DNA of 5,831 bases from Flavobacteriaceae bacterium (GCA_026992695.1 JALWYP010000282.1:1-5831), one strand, 5' to 3'; shown: positions 1 through 5,831, numbered from the stretch's first letter. The notes: generated from the sequence alone by a model not told the origin. Numbers and translations are program-made.

Positions 1-140
1 TTTTATTGTTTGTGGAAAATTCTGGATCTTTAGATGCTGGAACTCGTCTTTTGAGTATTAATTCTATTGCAATGAATTTCCCTAAATCTGAAAATTCAGA
101 TGATAAAAAAGAAGTTATTAATGTTATCTTCAATATCTGA
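1..140 (+). CDS. C-terminal end of an unrecognised protein (5' part outside window)
   Basis: A frame open from the window edge (first whole codon at 3) runs 45 codons to TGA at 138-140. The other two forward frames stop within about 20 codons. Codons show the purine-first, A/T-ending pattern of the other genes here, so I take it as coding. The visible part includes a GSLDAGTRLLSIN stretch and ends in EVINVIFNI. The AGTRLLSIN piece faintly recalls the 'GD.ILSING' strand of PDZ domains, but this is too short and too weak to name a family. It points the same way as the protease gene that follows after 124 bases, and no terminator hairpin is visible between them. Product unknown. Confidence 0.55.
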   Translation, partial: LLFVENSGSLDAGTRLLSINSIAMNFPKSENSDDKKEVINVIFNI

Positions 141-141
141 G

Positions 142-149
142 TATTTTTG
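142..149 (+). promoter_or_regulatory. Possible Bacteroidota -7 promoter element (TATTTTTG) for the M48 gene
   Basis: This is an exact match to the Bacteroidota -7 consensus TAnnTTTG, directly after the upstream stop codon. No convincing TTG/TTTG -33 element lies at the expected distance. It would leave a leader of roughly 110 bases before the protease start at 265. A second, partial candidate is TTTG at 194-197, 18 bases before TATAAAAA at 216-223. The gene may also be read from upstream. Weak call. Confidence 0.2.
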
Positions 150-264
150 TTTATAATTCAATTATATAACAACAAATGCTTAGTGGCACATTATTTGTAC
201 TTTTTCAAGCTGAAATATAAAAATATATTATTACATTTATACATAATTTTTAACCATTAACACA

Positions 265-1086
265 ATGAAACTAAAAAACATTATCTCACTTCTTACTGTT
301 TCGCTTTTAATTGTAGCCTGTAGTCAGAATCCATTTACAGGGCAAAAAACATTAGCATTGGTGCCTAATTCTCAAATTTTTCCAATGGCTTTTCAACAAT
401 ATAATCAATTTTTGTCAGAACATAAAGTCATTAAAAACACATCTGAAGCTAATAAGGTGAAAAATATTGGGCAAAAAATTGCTGTTGCCGCAGAGCGTTA
501 TTTAAACGCAGTAGGATATCCCGGTTATTTAAAAGATTACAAATGGGAATACAACTTAGTAGACGATTCCGCCGTAAACGCTTGGTGCATGCCAGGTGGT
601 AAAATTGTTGTTTACTCAGGATTGCTACCGGTTACTCAAACCGATGCCGCTTTAGCTGCAGTAATGGGACACGAAGTAGCACACGCATTAGCAAACCACG
701 GTCAGCAACGAATGAGTGCTGCTCAACTGCAAATGTTAGGTGCTGTTGCCGGAAATGTAGCTTTTTCAAAAGATCCTAAAAAACAAAAAGTGTTTAATGA
801 TGCTTATGGCATTGGTTCTACTGTTGGGGTAATGTTACCTTTTAGCAGAAAACACGAAAGCGAAGCAGACCGAATAGGTTTAACATTAATGGCAATTGCA
901 GGATACGATCCTGTTGAAGCCGGAAACCTTTGGATAAGAATGAGCCAACAAGGCGGGCAAAAACCACCTGAGTTTTTAAGTACGCACCCCTCTGATGAAA
1001 CACGAATTAATAACATTAAAAAATGGATTCCGGAGGCAAAAGCCGAGGCCAGAAAATTTGGTGTTACCCAGTTTAATCGAAATTAA
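265..1086 (+). CDS. M48 family zinc metalloprotease, lipoprotein (LoiP/Oma1-like)
   Basis: Probable envelope zinc endopeptidase of the M48 group typified by YggG/LoiP, BepA and Oma1, which act in outer-membrane or membrane protein quality control. Seen in the 273-residue product: a signal peptide ending in a lipobox-like IVAC with the lipidation Cys at 19; the NAWCMPGGKIVVYSG block at about 105-119, typical of the family before the active site; the zinc motif HEVAH at 136-140 (His136 and His140 ligands, Glu137 catalytic); the ESEAD block at 198-202, whose Glu198 should be the third ligand; and a family-typical STHPSDETRI at 239-248. All catalytic residues are present and the length is normal for a single-domain member, with no TPR tail as in BepA. 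The residues after Cys19 (SQNPF) lack acidic charge, which fits an anchor facing the periplasm. The ATG at 265 is the only one in frame after the stop at 244-246. Its own terminator follows. The natural substrate is unknown. Confidence 0.93.
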   Translation: MKLKNIISLLTVSLLIVACSQNPFTGQKTLALVPNSQIFPMAFQQYNQFLSEHKVIKNTSEANKVKNIGQKIAVAAERYLNAVGYPGYLKDYKWEYNLVDDSAVNAWCMPGGKIVVYSGLLPVTQTDAALAAVMGHEVAHALANHGQQRMSAAQLQMLGAVAGNVAFSKDPKKQKVFNDAYGIGSTVGVMLPFSRKHESEADRIGLTLMAIAGYDPVEAGNLWIRMSQQGGQKPPEFLSTHPSDETRINNIKKWIPEAKAEARKFGVTQFNRN

Positions 1087-1089
1087 ATT

Positions 1090-1119
1090 TTTGAGTTTTT
1101 AAAATAAGTAATACTTTAG
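1090..1119 (+). promoter_or_regulatory. Candidate promoter for the MFS transporter gene
   Basis: TTTG at 1090-1093 (-33 type) is followed after 18 bases by TACTTTAG at 1112-1119, which matches the Bacteroidota -7 consensus TAnnTTTG at all but one fixed base. The spacing is close to that described for Bacteroidota promoters. Transcription would begin near 1124-1127, inside the upstream arm of the protease terminator, leaving a leader of about 30 bases. Such a transcript would carry only part of the left arm and so could not form the full hairpin. Inferred from motif matching only. Confidence 0.3.
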
Positions 1120-1120
1120 G

Positions 1121-1150
1121 AGCCACTTTAACAAGTGGCTTTTTTATTTT
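1121..1150 (+). terminator. Intrinsic terminator of the M48 gene
   Basis: AGCCACTT (1121-1128) pairs perfectly with AAGTGGCT (1133-1140) around a TAAC tetraloop. It is followed directly by TTTTTATTTTATTT. An 8-bp stem with a small loop and U-tract is the classic form. It lies 35 bases after the protease stop and ends only 14 bases before the next start codon. Confidence 0.88.
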
Positions 1151-1154
1151 ATTT

Positions 1155-2468
1155 ATGGCAAACTTACCTAAGGGAAGTAAAAAATTATTAAATGCCTGGG
1201 CATTTTACGATTGGGCAAACTCTGTTTATAGCTTAGTTATAGCATCGGCTGTATTTCCTATTTATTACAAAGCATTATTTGAATCTACTGGCATTAATAG
1301 TGTCGAAATTTTTGGTACAACGATTAGAAGCACGCCACTAATAAGTTACGTTATGGCATTTGCTTTTTTAATTGTCTCACTACTTATTCCTATCCTTTCT
1401 GGGATTGCCGATTATGTAGGAAACAAAAAATCATTTATGAAATTTTTTGTTTACCTGGGCGCACTTTCGTGTATTGGTTTATCATTTTTTAGTTTAGAAC
1501 ATATTTACATAAGTTTAGGCTTTTATTTTCTTGCACTTTTAGGATTTTGGAGCAGTTGGGTGTTTTATAATTCTTATTTACCTGATGTTGCTTACCCCGA
1601 ACAACAAGATGCCTTAAGTGCAAAAGGATTTTCGTTGGGCTATATAGGAAGTGTGCTTTTGTTGCTTTTTAACCTTGCAATGATTCTATTTCCCGAATCC
1701 TTTGGTTTAGGAGAAGGTGGTGCCGCAAAAATGAAAGCCATGCAATATTCATTTATTTCAGTGGGTGTTTGGTGGATGCTTTTTAGCCAATATACCTTTT
1801 ATTATTTACCCAAAGGAAACAAAAACGATGGTAAAGTAACCACCCAAATAGTATTTGACGGCTTTAGAGAACTGCGAAAGGTATATCGTTCGCTTTCGGA
1901 TAACATTATATTAAAGCGATATTTAGTTGCATTTTTTGTTTATAGTATGGCGGTACAAACAGTTATGCTGGTAGCTACCTATTTTGGCGAACAAGAAATA
2001 AACTGGGGTAATGATGACAACAAAACCATAGGACTTATTGTAAGTATTTTAATCATTCAATTGGTAGCAATTTTAGGTGCACAACTTACCTCTAAAGCTT
2101 CCGAAAAATATGGAAACATCTACACACTTATTGTTATTAATTTTATTTGGGCTATTATATGTGTAGCTGCTTTTTTTATTACACTACCCATTCATTTTTA
2201 TATAACTGCCGGGTTTGTAGGAATGGTTATGGGCGGAATTCAAGCTCTTTCGCGTTCTACATACTCTAAATTTTTACCCGAAACCGAAGATACTGCTTCT
2301 TACTTTAGTTTTTATGATGTTTCAGAAAAAATAGGAATTGTTATTGGAATGCTTATTTACGGTGTAATAGATCATATCACCGGAAGTATGCGTAATTCTG
2401 TTCTGTTTTTACTTGTATTTTTTGTTATTGGTGCATTTTTATTATTCAGAATTCCTAGAAAATCGTAA
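1155..2468 (+). CDS. MFS transporter, UMF1/Atg22-like family
   Basis: A 437-residue inner-membrane protein with about 12 predicted helices (roughly 18-40, 61-86, 95-113, 117-137, 157-180, 199-218, 254-277, 291-313, 321-343, 346-368, 388-408, 413-433) and a charged central loop at about 219-250. Family signatures: AWAFYDWANSVY at 14-25, a motif A-like loop GIADYVGNKK at 83-92 between helices 2 and 3, FYNSYLPDVA at 137-146, GGIQALSRSTYSKFLPE at 360-376 and FSFYDVSEKIG at 385-395. Together these point to the Atg22-like major facilitator group; yeast Atg22 exports amino acids from the vacuole. The substrate of bacterial members is not established, so I give none. The ATG at 1155 is the only one in frame after the stop at 1092 and places the AWAFYDWANS motif at the usual distance from the N-terminus. 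There is no Shine-Dalgarno, only a T-rich leader. It may be co-transcribed with the lipoprotein gene 58 bases downstream, as no terminator separates them. Confidence 0.9.
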   Translation: MANLPKGSKKLLNAWAFYDWANSVYSLVIASAVFPIYYKALFESTGINSVEIFGTTIRSTPLISYVMAFAFLIVSLLIPILSGIADYVGNKKSFMKFFVYLGALSCIGLSFFSLEHIYISLGFYFLALLGFWSSWVFYNSYLPDVAYPEQQDALSAKGFSLGYIGSVLLLLFNLAMILFPESFGLGEGGAAKMKAMQYSFISVGVWWMLFSQYTFYYLPKGNKNDGKVTTQIVFDGFRELRKVYRSLSDNIILKRYLVAFFVYSMAVQTVMLVATYFGEQEINWGNDDNKTIGLIVSILIIQLVAILGAQLTSKASEKYGNIYTLIVINFIWAIICVAAFFITLPIHFYITAGFVGMVMGGIQALSRSTYSKFLPETEDTASYFSFYDVSEKIGIVIGMLIYGVIDHITGSMRNSVLFLLVFFVIGAFLLFRIPRKS

Positions 2469-2487
2469 AAATTCACAATATTTTATT

Positions 2488-2495
2488 TAAGTTTG
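2488..2495 (+). promoter_or_regulatory. Possible -7 promoter element (TAAGTTTG) before the lipoprotein gene
   Basis: This is an exact match to the Bacteroidota -7 consensus TAnnTTTG in the 58-base gap. The expected start of transcription, near 2500, would leave a leader of about 25 bases. No TTG is visible at the -33 position, so this is a half-site at best. Read-through from the transporter gene is the alternative. Confidence 0.28.
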
Positions 2496-2526
2496 CTGTT
2501 ATTACAAAAAAAAGAATAAACTACTT

Positions 2527-3945
2527 ATGAAAAAGACCTATTTTTTTAACTGGATACTTTTTTTAACATTACTAATACAATTCTCTTCTTGTACAGACGA
2601 ACCTTTAGAGGGAGAATTCCCTCAAGAAGAGGAAGTTACTGTTGAAGAAGGACAATTTAAAGCCAATGTAGAGGGCAACAGTTTTAAAACTAATTCTGTT
2701 ACTGCCGTTCTCACAACACAAGATAATGTGCTTACGGTTACTGCTGTAAAAGCAGACACCGGTGAAGCTATTATATTAAAAGTAGAAAACCCATTACCAG
2801 ATACTTTTAACTTAACCCTGGGAAATCCTTCATTGGTAAATAGTGGTAGTTACCTAGATGGTGTTAATAATAACAATCCTTATGTTTCTGCCTTTATATT
2901 GGGAGGCTCCGGACAATTACAAATTACCGAATGGGATACTGCCTTAAATAAAGTATCAGGATCTTTCAGTTTTATTTCTTCGCGTATTTTATTAGATGCC
3001 AATGGAAATCCGGTTACTGATGCAAACGGAAACCCCGTTATAGAAACTAGGAATGTTACCCTAGGTGAATTTAATAAAATTGCTTTTACCATAGACGATA
3101 CAAATAATAACGGTGGTGGAAACAACAACGCAACAAACGATGTTTTATTTGCTAAAGTAGATGGTGTGGATTTTATTGCTGAAACCATTGAAACAACACA
3201 AACTACTGTTGGCGAAAATGATATGATTAATGTTATTGCTCACAATACAAACGGTCAATCTATTAGGCTGGATTTCCCGCAAGATTTAGGTGTAGGTACT
3301 TTTCCTATGGAAACAATTTCTGATGGAACTAAAATCATAGGACTCTACAATGCAAACTCCGGTGGAGAAAATTTAACCTCTAATCCGGGTACACTTATAA
3401 TTACCCAATACGATACAACAGAGGGAATTATAAAAGGAACTTTTGAATTTACCGGAAGCGACCCGTTAAACATAGACCCTACTATTGTTGAAATTACAGA
3501 AGGCAATTTTGAATTATACAACCTCGATTTAGCAGTAGAAGTTAATAGTACGTTCTCTGCCGATGTAAATACCATTACGTTTAGCCCGGATGAAGTTGTT
3601 GTAACACAAGATACGTTTAATGGTGTAAATAGAGTAAACATTACTGCCAAAAACACAACGACCAATCAAGAATTAGGAATTTTATTTCCTAAAGAAATCA
3701 CAGTAGGGACTTATGCAATGGAAGCCTTACTTGTTACCGGAGATGAAAAAATAGGAATTTACACACCCGATATTAATAATTCGGCTACCTTTAAATCTAA
3801 CACGGGTACCTTAACAATTACAGCTTACGATACCGAAACAGGAGTAATTGAAGGTTCTTTTGAGTTTGAAGCAATAGATGTTACCGGAAACGATCCTGAT
3901 GTACACCAAATAACCAACGGTGTTTTCTTGGTTGAAATTCAATAA
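2527..3945 (+). CDS. Secreted lipoprotein with three tandem DUF6252-like modules
   Basis: A 472-residue exported lipoprotein of unknown function. A signal peptide (about 1-21) ends in FSSC, making Cys22 the lipidated residue. An acidic tether (TDEPLEGEFPQEEE) follows. The rest is three copies of one all-beta module, at about 43-188, 206-331 and 341-472. Each opens with a strand pair (FKANVEGNSF / LFAKVDGVDF / TFSADVNTITF) and has a central GTF/GTY-type turn (VGTFPMET at 256-263, VGTYAMEA at 393-400). Each then carries a hallmark strand pair (ITEWDTALNKVSGSFSF at 133-149, ITQYDTTEGIIKGTFEF at 292-308, ITAYDTETGVIEGSFEF at 431-447) and closes with a G-x-F strand. Modules 2 and 3 resemble each other most. 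The modules resemble DUF6252, common in flavobacterial lipoproteins, which usually have one copy. An Asn/Gly-rich linker at 190-205 joins modules 1 and 2. The family name is from memory of the pattern, not a search. It may be anchored on the cell surface. Confidence 0.82.
   Translation: MKKTYFFNWILFLTLLIQFSSCTDEPLEGEFPQEEEVTVEEGQFKANVEGNSFKTNSVTAVLTTQDNVLTVTAVKADTGEAIILKVENPLPDTFNLTLGNPSLVNSGSYLDGVNNNNPYVSAFILGGSGQLQITEWDTALNKVSGSFSFISSRILLDANGNPVTDANGNPVIETRNVTLGEFNKIAFTIDDTNNNGGGNNNATNDVLFAKVDGVDFIAETIETTQTTVGENDMINVIAHNTNGQSIRLDFPQDLGVGTFPMETISDGTKIIGLYNANSGGENLTSNPGTLIITQYDTTEGIIKGTFEFTGSDPLNIDPTIVEITEGNFELYNLDLAVEVNSTFSADVNTITFSPDEVVVTQDTFNGVNRVNITAKNTTTNQELGILFPKEITVGTYAMEALLVTGDEKIGIYTPDINNSATFKSNTGTLTITAYDTETGVIEGSFEFEAIDVTGNDPDVHQITNGVFLVEIQ
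2653..3942 (+). repeat. Threefold protein-module repeat in the DUF6252-like lipoprotein
   Basis: The modules lie at 2653-3090, 3142-3519 and 3547-3942. Similarity is clear in the protein (aligned WDT/YDT...GSFSF/GTFEF/GSFEF strands) but not at the DNA level, so the duplications are old. Module 1 is longest because of an insertion carrying DANGNPV twice. Confidence 0.75.
2995..3042 (+). repeat. Tandem 8-codon duplication (DANGNPVT / DANGNPVI)
   Basis: Two adjacent 24-base units at 2995-3018 and 3019-3042 encode the same seven residues plus T or I. They differ mainly at third codon positions, so the duplication has diverged at silent sites while the peptide was kept. It lies between the GSFSF strand and the final strand of module 1 and has no counterpart in modules 2 and 3. 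The D/N/G-rich sequence suggests an exposed hairpin loop, possibly one that binds a cation. Confidence 0.7.
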
Positions 3946-3956
3946 ACAAAACATAA

Positions 3957-4006
3957 TTTAAAACAAAAAATCCGCTGTTTCATTATAGCGGATTTTTTGT
4001 TTTAGA
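3957..4006. terminator. Bidirectional intrinsic terminator between convergent genes
   Basis: A perfect 16-bp inverted repeat (3961-3976 with 3987-4002) surrounds a 10-base loop, GTTTCATTAT. The GC-rich core is TCCGCT/AGCGGA. Pairing extends outward to about 3956/4007 with one G-T wobble. The A6 and T6 tracts flanking the core give a U-tract after the hairpin on both strands, so it should end the lipoprotein transcript (stop at 3945) and the DUF2807 transcript (stop at 4026) alike. Confidence 0.9.
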
Positions 4007-4025
4007 TAAATATAACGTGCAACAC

Positions 4026-4748
4026 TTAGTGCCCGGTAATATCTCCAGAGCCTATGATTTTAGTGCTAAGAATTTCCGGATTTCCTTTATAGGCTATATC
4101 TCCCGAACCGTTTACTCTAGCTTTTAGACTTTTAAGAGCAGAAACTTTAACATCTCCCGATCCCGAAACATATGCTTCGGTATCTTGAGATAGTAACGAA
4201 TACCCATTAAAATCACCACTACCACTAAGCTTTACTTCTAAATTTCCGGTAGTTCCTGAAAGCTTCACATCACCACTACCTACAATCTTAACATCGGTTT
4301 GTTGGGCTTGAACTGCTAGTGTAATATCACCCGAACCTGTTAATAAAATCTCCATTTGCTGTGTAGAAATCTTATTGTCTGAAATAATATCACCTGAACC
4401 AACCAATGATATTTCGCTAATTTCTTCAACAGGAACTTTAACAATTACACCTTTTTTAGTACGTAAGTTTACGCCTTTTTTTATGGCAATAGTGAGCGTG
4501 CCCGAATTTACTTCCACTTTTATATAGGGTTGCAAATTTTCATCGGTAGAAACGGTAATGACACCTTCTTTACCGGGTTCTAGATAAACATCCATAAATC
4601 CTACTACTTGAATCGATTGGTAGTTTTTGGTAAGAACAGTTTTTGTTATAATGTTTCCATTTCCTTTAACTTTTTTTTGTGCCAAGCAAGAAACTTGTGC
4701 TGCAAAAAATAAAAATACGATTGTTGTTAATGTATAAATTGATTTCAT
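4026..4748 (-). CDS. Exported DUF2807 (GIN-domain) beta-solenoid protein
   Basis: A 240-residue exported protein of the DUF2807 family, described as 'putative auto-transporter adhesin, head GIN domain'; its molecular role is not established. The signal peptide (about 1-23) probably ends at CLA|Q by signal peptidase I. Cys21 is present, but QVSC is a poor lipobox. The mature protein starts with the family-typical KVKGNGNIITKTV (about 26-38) and a strand block with GFMDVYLEPG (50-59) and LTIAIKKG (85-92). Seven G-S-G-D motifs follow at 117, 138, 157, 176, 196, 214 and 233, spaced 18-21 residues apart, one per expected beta-helix coil. Each is preceded by a hydrophobic strand and followed by I/V/F. 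The protein ends right after the last repeat (GSGDITGH), so nothing like a membrane anchor is present. It starts 19 bases after the stop of the DYG-repeat gene and is probably the second gene of that operon. The leader is A/T-rich without a Shine-Dalgarno. Confidence 0.88.
   Translation of the reverse strand: MKSIYTLTTIVFLFFAAQVSCLAQKKVKGNGNIITKTVLTKNYQSIQVVGFMDVYLEPGKEGVITVSTDENLQPYIKVEVNSGTLTIAIKKGVNLRTKKGVIVKVPVEEISEISLVGSGDIISDNKISTQQMEILLTGSGDITLAVQAQQTDVKIVGSGDVKLSGTTGNLEVKLSGSGDFNGYSLLSQDTEAYVSGSGDVKVSALKSLKARVNGSGDIAYKGNPEILSTKIIGSGDITGH
4041..4400 (-). repeat. Seven GSGD coil repeats
   Basis: Seven copies of a roughly 19-residue unit, each with GSGD, cover the second half of the DUF2807 protein. 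The Gly-Ser-Gly codons vary (for example GGTTCGGGA, GGTAGTGGT, GGCTCTGGA), so the repeat is kept in the protein rather than by recent DNA duplication. This is not a CRISPR array: it lies wholly inside one coding frame, and the 'spacers' are coding and vary in length. Confidence 0.85.
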
Positions 4749-4767
4749 TTTATAAAGTTTTAATTAG

Positions 4768-5831
4768 TTAATTTTTAATAAGAGAGACTGTACCGTATTC
4801 AGAATCGATAATAATACTAGCATTTGAATTTTGTTCATTATAATAGCCTAAGAATTTTCTATTTCTATTATGAATAGCTGACTTTGTAACCGTAACATTT
4901 TCTTTTCCTTTTAAATCGGCATAAACGAGGTTAATCACAAACGAAAAAGAAACATCCGGATTAAATCCTAATTTTACATTTGTATAATCTGCTTTTATAG
5001 TAACTCCGGTAAAGGTTTTTGCTATTTCGTCAATTTTTATTGAACCATAATCGGAATTAATTGCCAAACTTCCCAAAAGTAACTTTATGTGCGTAGGAAT
5101 ATAATCTCCTTGACCTGAAACAACAGAAGCGGTACCTATAATCATTTTTCCGTAATCGCAAGAATAAGTTAAGGTGTTTACTTTTTGAATTTCGGAACGA
5201 GTATAGTTGGTTTTTAATGTAAGCCTATCTGTCTCTTCGATTGTAAAATCTGAATAATCGGCTGTAATCACACCACTTTTCATAAAATCTATCGTCGATT
5301 TGTTGGTGTAATCAAAATTAAGTGTGTTGTCTTCAGCTAATAAATCACCAATTATAAGTTGTCCATAATCGCAATTTATTAGTGCATGTCCTTCTAGTTT
5401 ATTAAGGTTTATTGCGCCATAATCGTTTTTAATTTCTATAGAACTTGTAACCGGAAACTTTATAGTATAATTAACTTCTAATTTTACATTACTGCTGGTT
5501 AATTTCCACCATTTCCAGTATTTTTTCTTGCTTCCAAATATAGTAGTAGCCGATACCATATCTGGGGTTGCATTAAAATCTATCGTAATTTCCTGCAAAC
5601 GATCATTTACTTTTTCTTCATCATTGCCATACGTTATTATTGTTACTTCAATAACGGTACGATTTTCATTCCAAGTAACCAAGTCTAAGTTTCCGTAGCT
5701 ATTGTTAACTTTTAATAGAGAATTTGGGTTTACCACAAACTCTTTTTTAATTGTTTTTTGCTTTTCGTATTTTCCTTTTTTACCACTATTGGCAAAAGCA
5801 ATGCCTGGTATAAAGAAAAGGATTAAAATAT
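4768..5831 (-). CDS. Exported DYG-repeat adhesin-like protein (5' end outside window)
   Basis: The frame stays open to the right edge (first whole codon ends at 5829), giving 353 visible residues; the true start lies a few codons outside. A GTG at 5734-5736 is internal. The codons upstream of it encode ILILFFIPGIAFA, the core and cleavage site of a signal peptide, then a Lys-rich stretch (NSGKKGKYEKQKTIKKEF). Counting from the GTG as residue 1: a first motif SYGNLDLVTW (13-22), a strand region with a W/K-rich loop KKKYWKWWK (70-78), then a ladder of [D/N]-Y-[G/T/S/I] motifs at 105, 123, 142, 160, 177, 194, 211, 229 and 250, mostly 17-19 residues apart, ending with SEYGTV at 312-317. This regularity predicts a right-handed beta-helix resembling DUF4097-type adhesin domains. 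Function is unknown. A membrane-anchored or surface role is possible, but no anchor is visible. It is the leading gene of the pair with the DUF2807 gene; its promoter is outside the window. Confidence 0.82.
   Translation of the reverse strand, partial: ILILFFIPGIAFANSGKKGKYEKQKTIKKEFVVNPNSLLKVNNSYGNLDLVTWNENRTVIEVTIITYGNDEEKVNDRLQEITIDFNATPDMVSATTIFGSKKKYWKWWKLTSSNVKLEVNYTIKFPVTSSIEIKNDYGAINLNKLEGHALINCDYGQLIIGDLLAEDNTLNFDYTNKSTIDFMKSGVITADYSDFTIEETDRLTLKTNYTRSEIQKVNTLTYSCDYGKMIIGTASVVSGQGDYIPTHIKLLLGSLAINSDYGSIKIDEIAKTFTGVTIKADYTNVKLGFNPDVSFSFVINLVYADLKGKENVTVTKSAIHNRNRKFLGYYNEQNSNASIIIDSEYGTVSLIKN
4792..5424 (-). repeat. DYG/DYT coil repeats of the adhesin-like protein
   Basis: About ten units of mostly 17-19 residues each carry an Asp/Asn-Tyr pair at the same point (DYG, DYG, DYT, DYS, NYT, DYG, DYI, DYG, DYT), then a degenerate VYA, and SEYG at the end. 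The Tyr would stack coil on coil in a beta-solenoid. DNA-level identity between units is low. Confidence 0.75.

Noticed and set aside
1..139. Reverse-strand frame also open across the left edge
   Set aside because: It has no stop over 46 codons, but the forward frame shows better codon bias, ends in a stop and points with the next gene. The reverse frame is most likely its shadow.
194..223. Alternative promoter TTTG-N18-TATAAAAA before the M48 gene
   Set aside because: The -33 part fits, but the -7 part matches only the TA and lacks TTTG. In such A/T-rich sequence this is expected by chance.
141..264. Possible small RNA or riboswitch in the 124-base gap before the M48 gene
   Set aside because: The stretch is A/T-rich with no stable hairpin or recognisable aptamer.
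804..1016. Reverse-strand open frame of 70 codons inside the M48 gene
   Set aside because: It lies fully opposite a gene with a clear active site and conserved motifs, and its own translation has no recognisable features. It is a shadow frame.
2880..3188. Reverse-strand open frame of 102 codons
   Set aside because: It is a shadow of the repetitive lipoprotein gene, which has a signal peptide and repeated modules in the forward frame.
3345..3665. Reverse-strand open frame of 106 codons
   Set aside because: Also antisense to the lipoprotein. Its hydrophobic look comes from reading Asn/Thr-rich codons backwards.
4041..4400. Regularly spaced similar segments that could suggest a CRISPR array
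   Set aside because: The spacing varies, the DNA copies are not identical and the whole stretch is one coding frame. It encodes GSGD protein repeats.
4686..4748. Lipoprotein signal in the DUF2807 protein (Cys21)
   Set aside because: The residues before Cys21 (QVS) do not form a good lipobox, and CLA|Q three residues later fits signal peptidase I better.

Overview
The window looks like ordinary chromosome from a Bacteroidota bacterium, most likely a flavobacterium. The reasons are the low GC content, the lack of clear Shine-Dalgarno sites before the starts, TAnnTTTG-type -7 promoter matches, and protein families that are common in Flavobacteriaceae: a DUF6252-like lipoprotein, a DUF2807 'GIN' protein and a DYG-repeat adhesin-like protein. 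A species cannot be named from this sequence.

Left part, + strand. Positions 1-140 hold the last 45 codons of an unrecognised gene. After a 124-base gap comes an M48 (LoiP/Oma1-like) zinc metalloprotease lipoprotein (265-1086), closed by a strong intrinsic terminator (1121-1150). Only 14 bases after that stem, a 12-TM major facilitator protein of the UMF1/Atg22-like group begins (1155-2468). A 58-base gap then leads to a large secreted lipoprotein built of three tandem DUF6252-like modules (2527-3945).

Right part, - strand, convergent. A very long hairpin with U-tracts on both strands (3957-4006) separates the two gene groups. Beyond it, reading leftward from the right edge, is a probable two-gene operon with a 19-base gap. 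The first gene is a secreted DYG-repeat beta-solenoid protein whose start lies outside the window (4768-5831). The second is a DUF2807 protein with seven GSGD repeats (4026-4748).

What ties the window together is the cell envelope: four of the five recognisable proteins carry export signals and the fifth is an inner-membrane transporter. I see no mobile element, CRISPR array, tRNA/rRNA or defence system. The most notable points are the two adjacent repeat proteins with matched coil periodicity, the triplicated lipoprotein with an acidic export-like tether, and a promoter that appears to overlap the terminator before the transporter gene.
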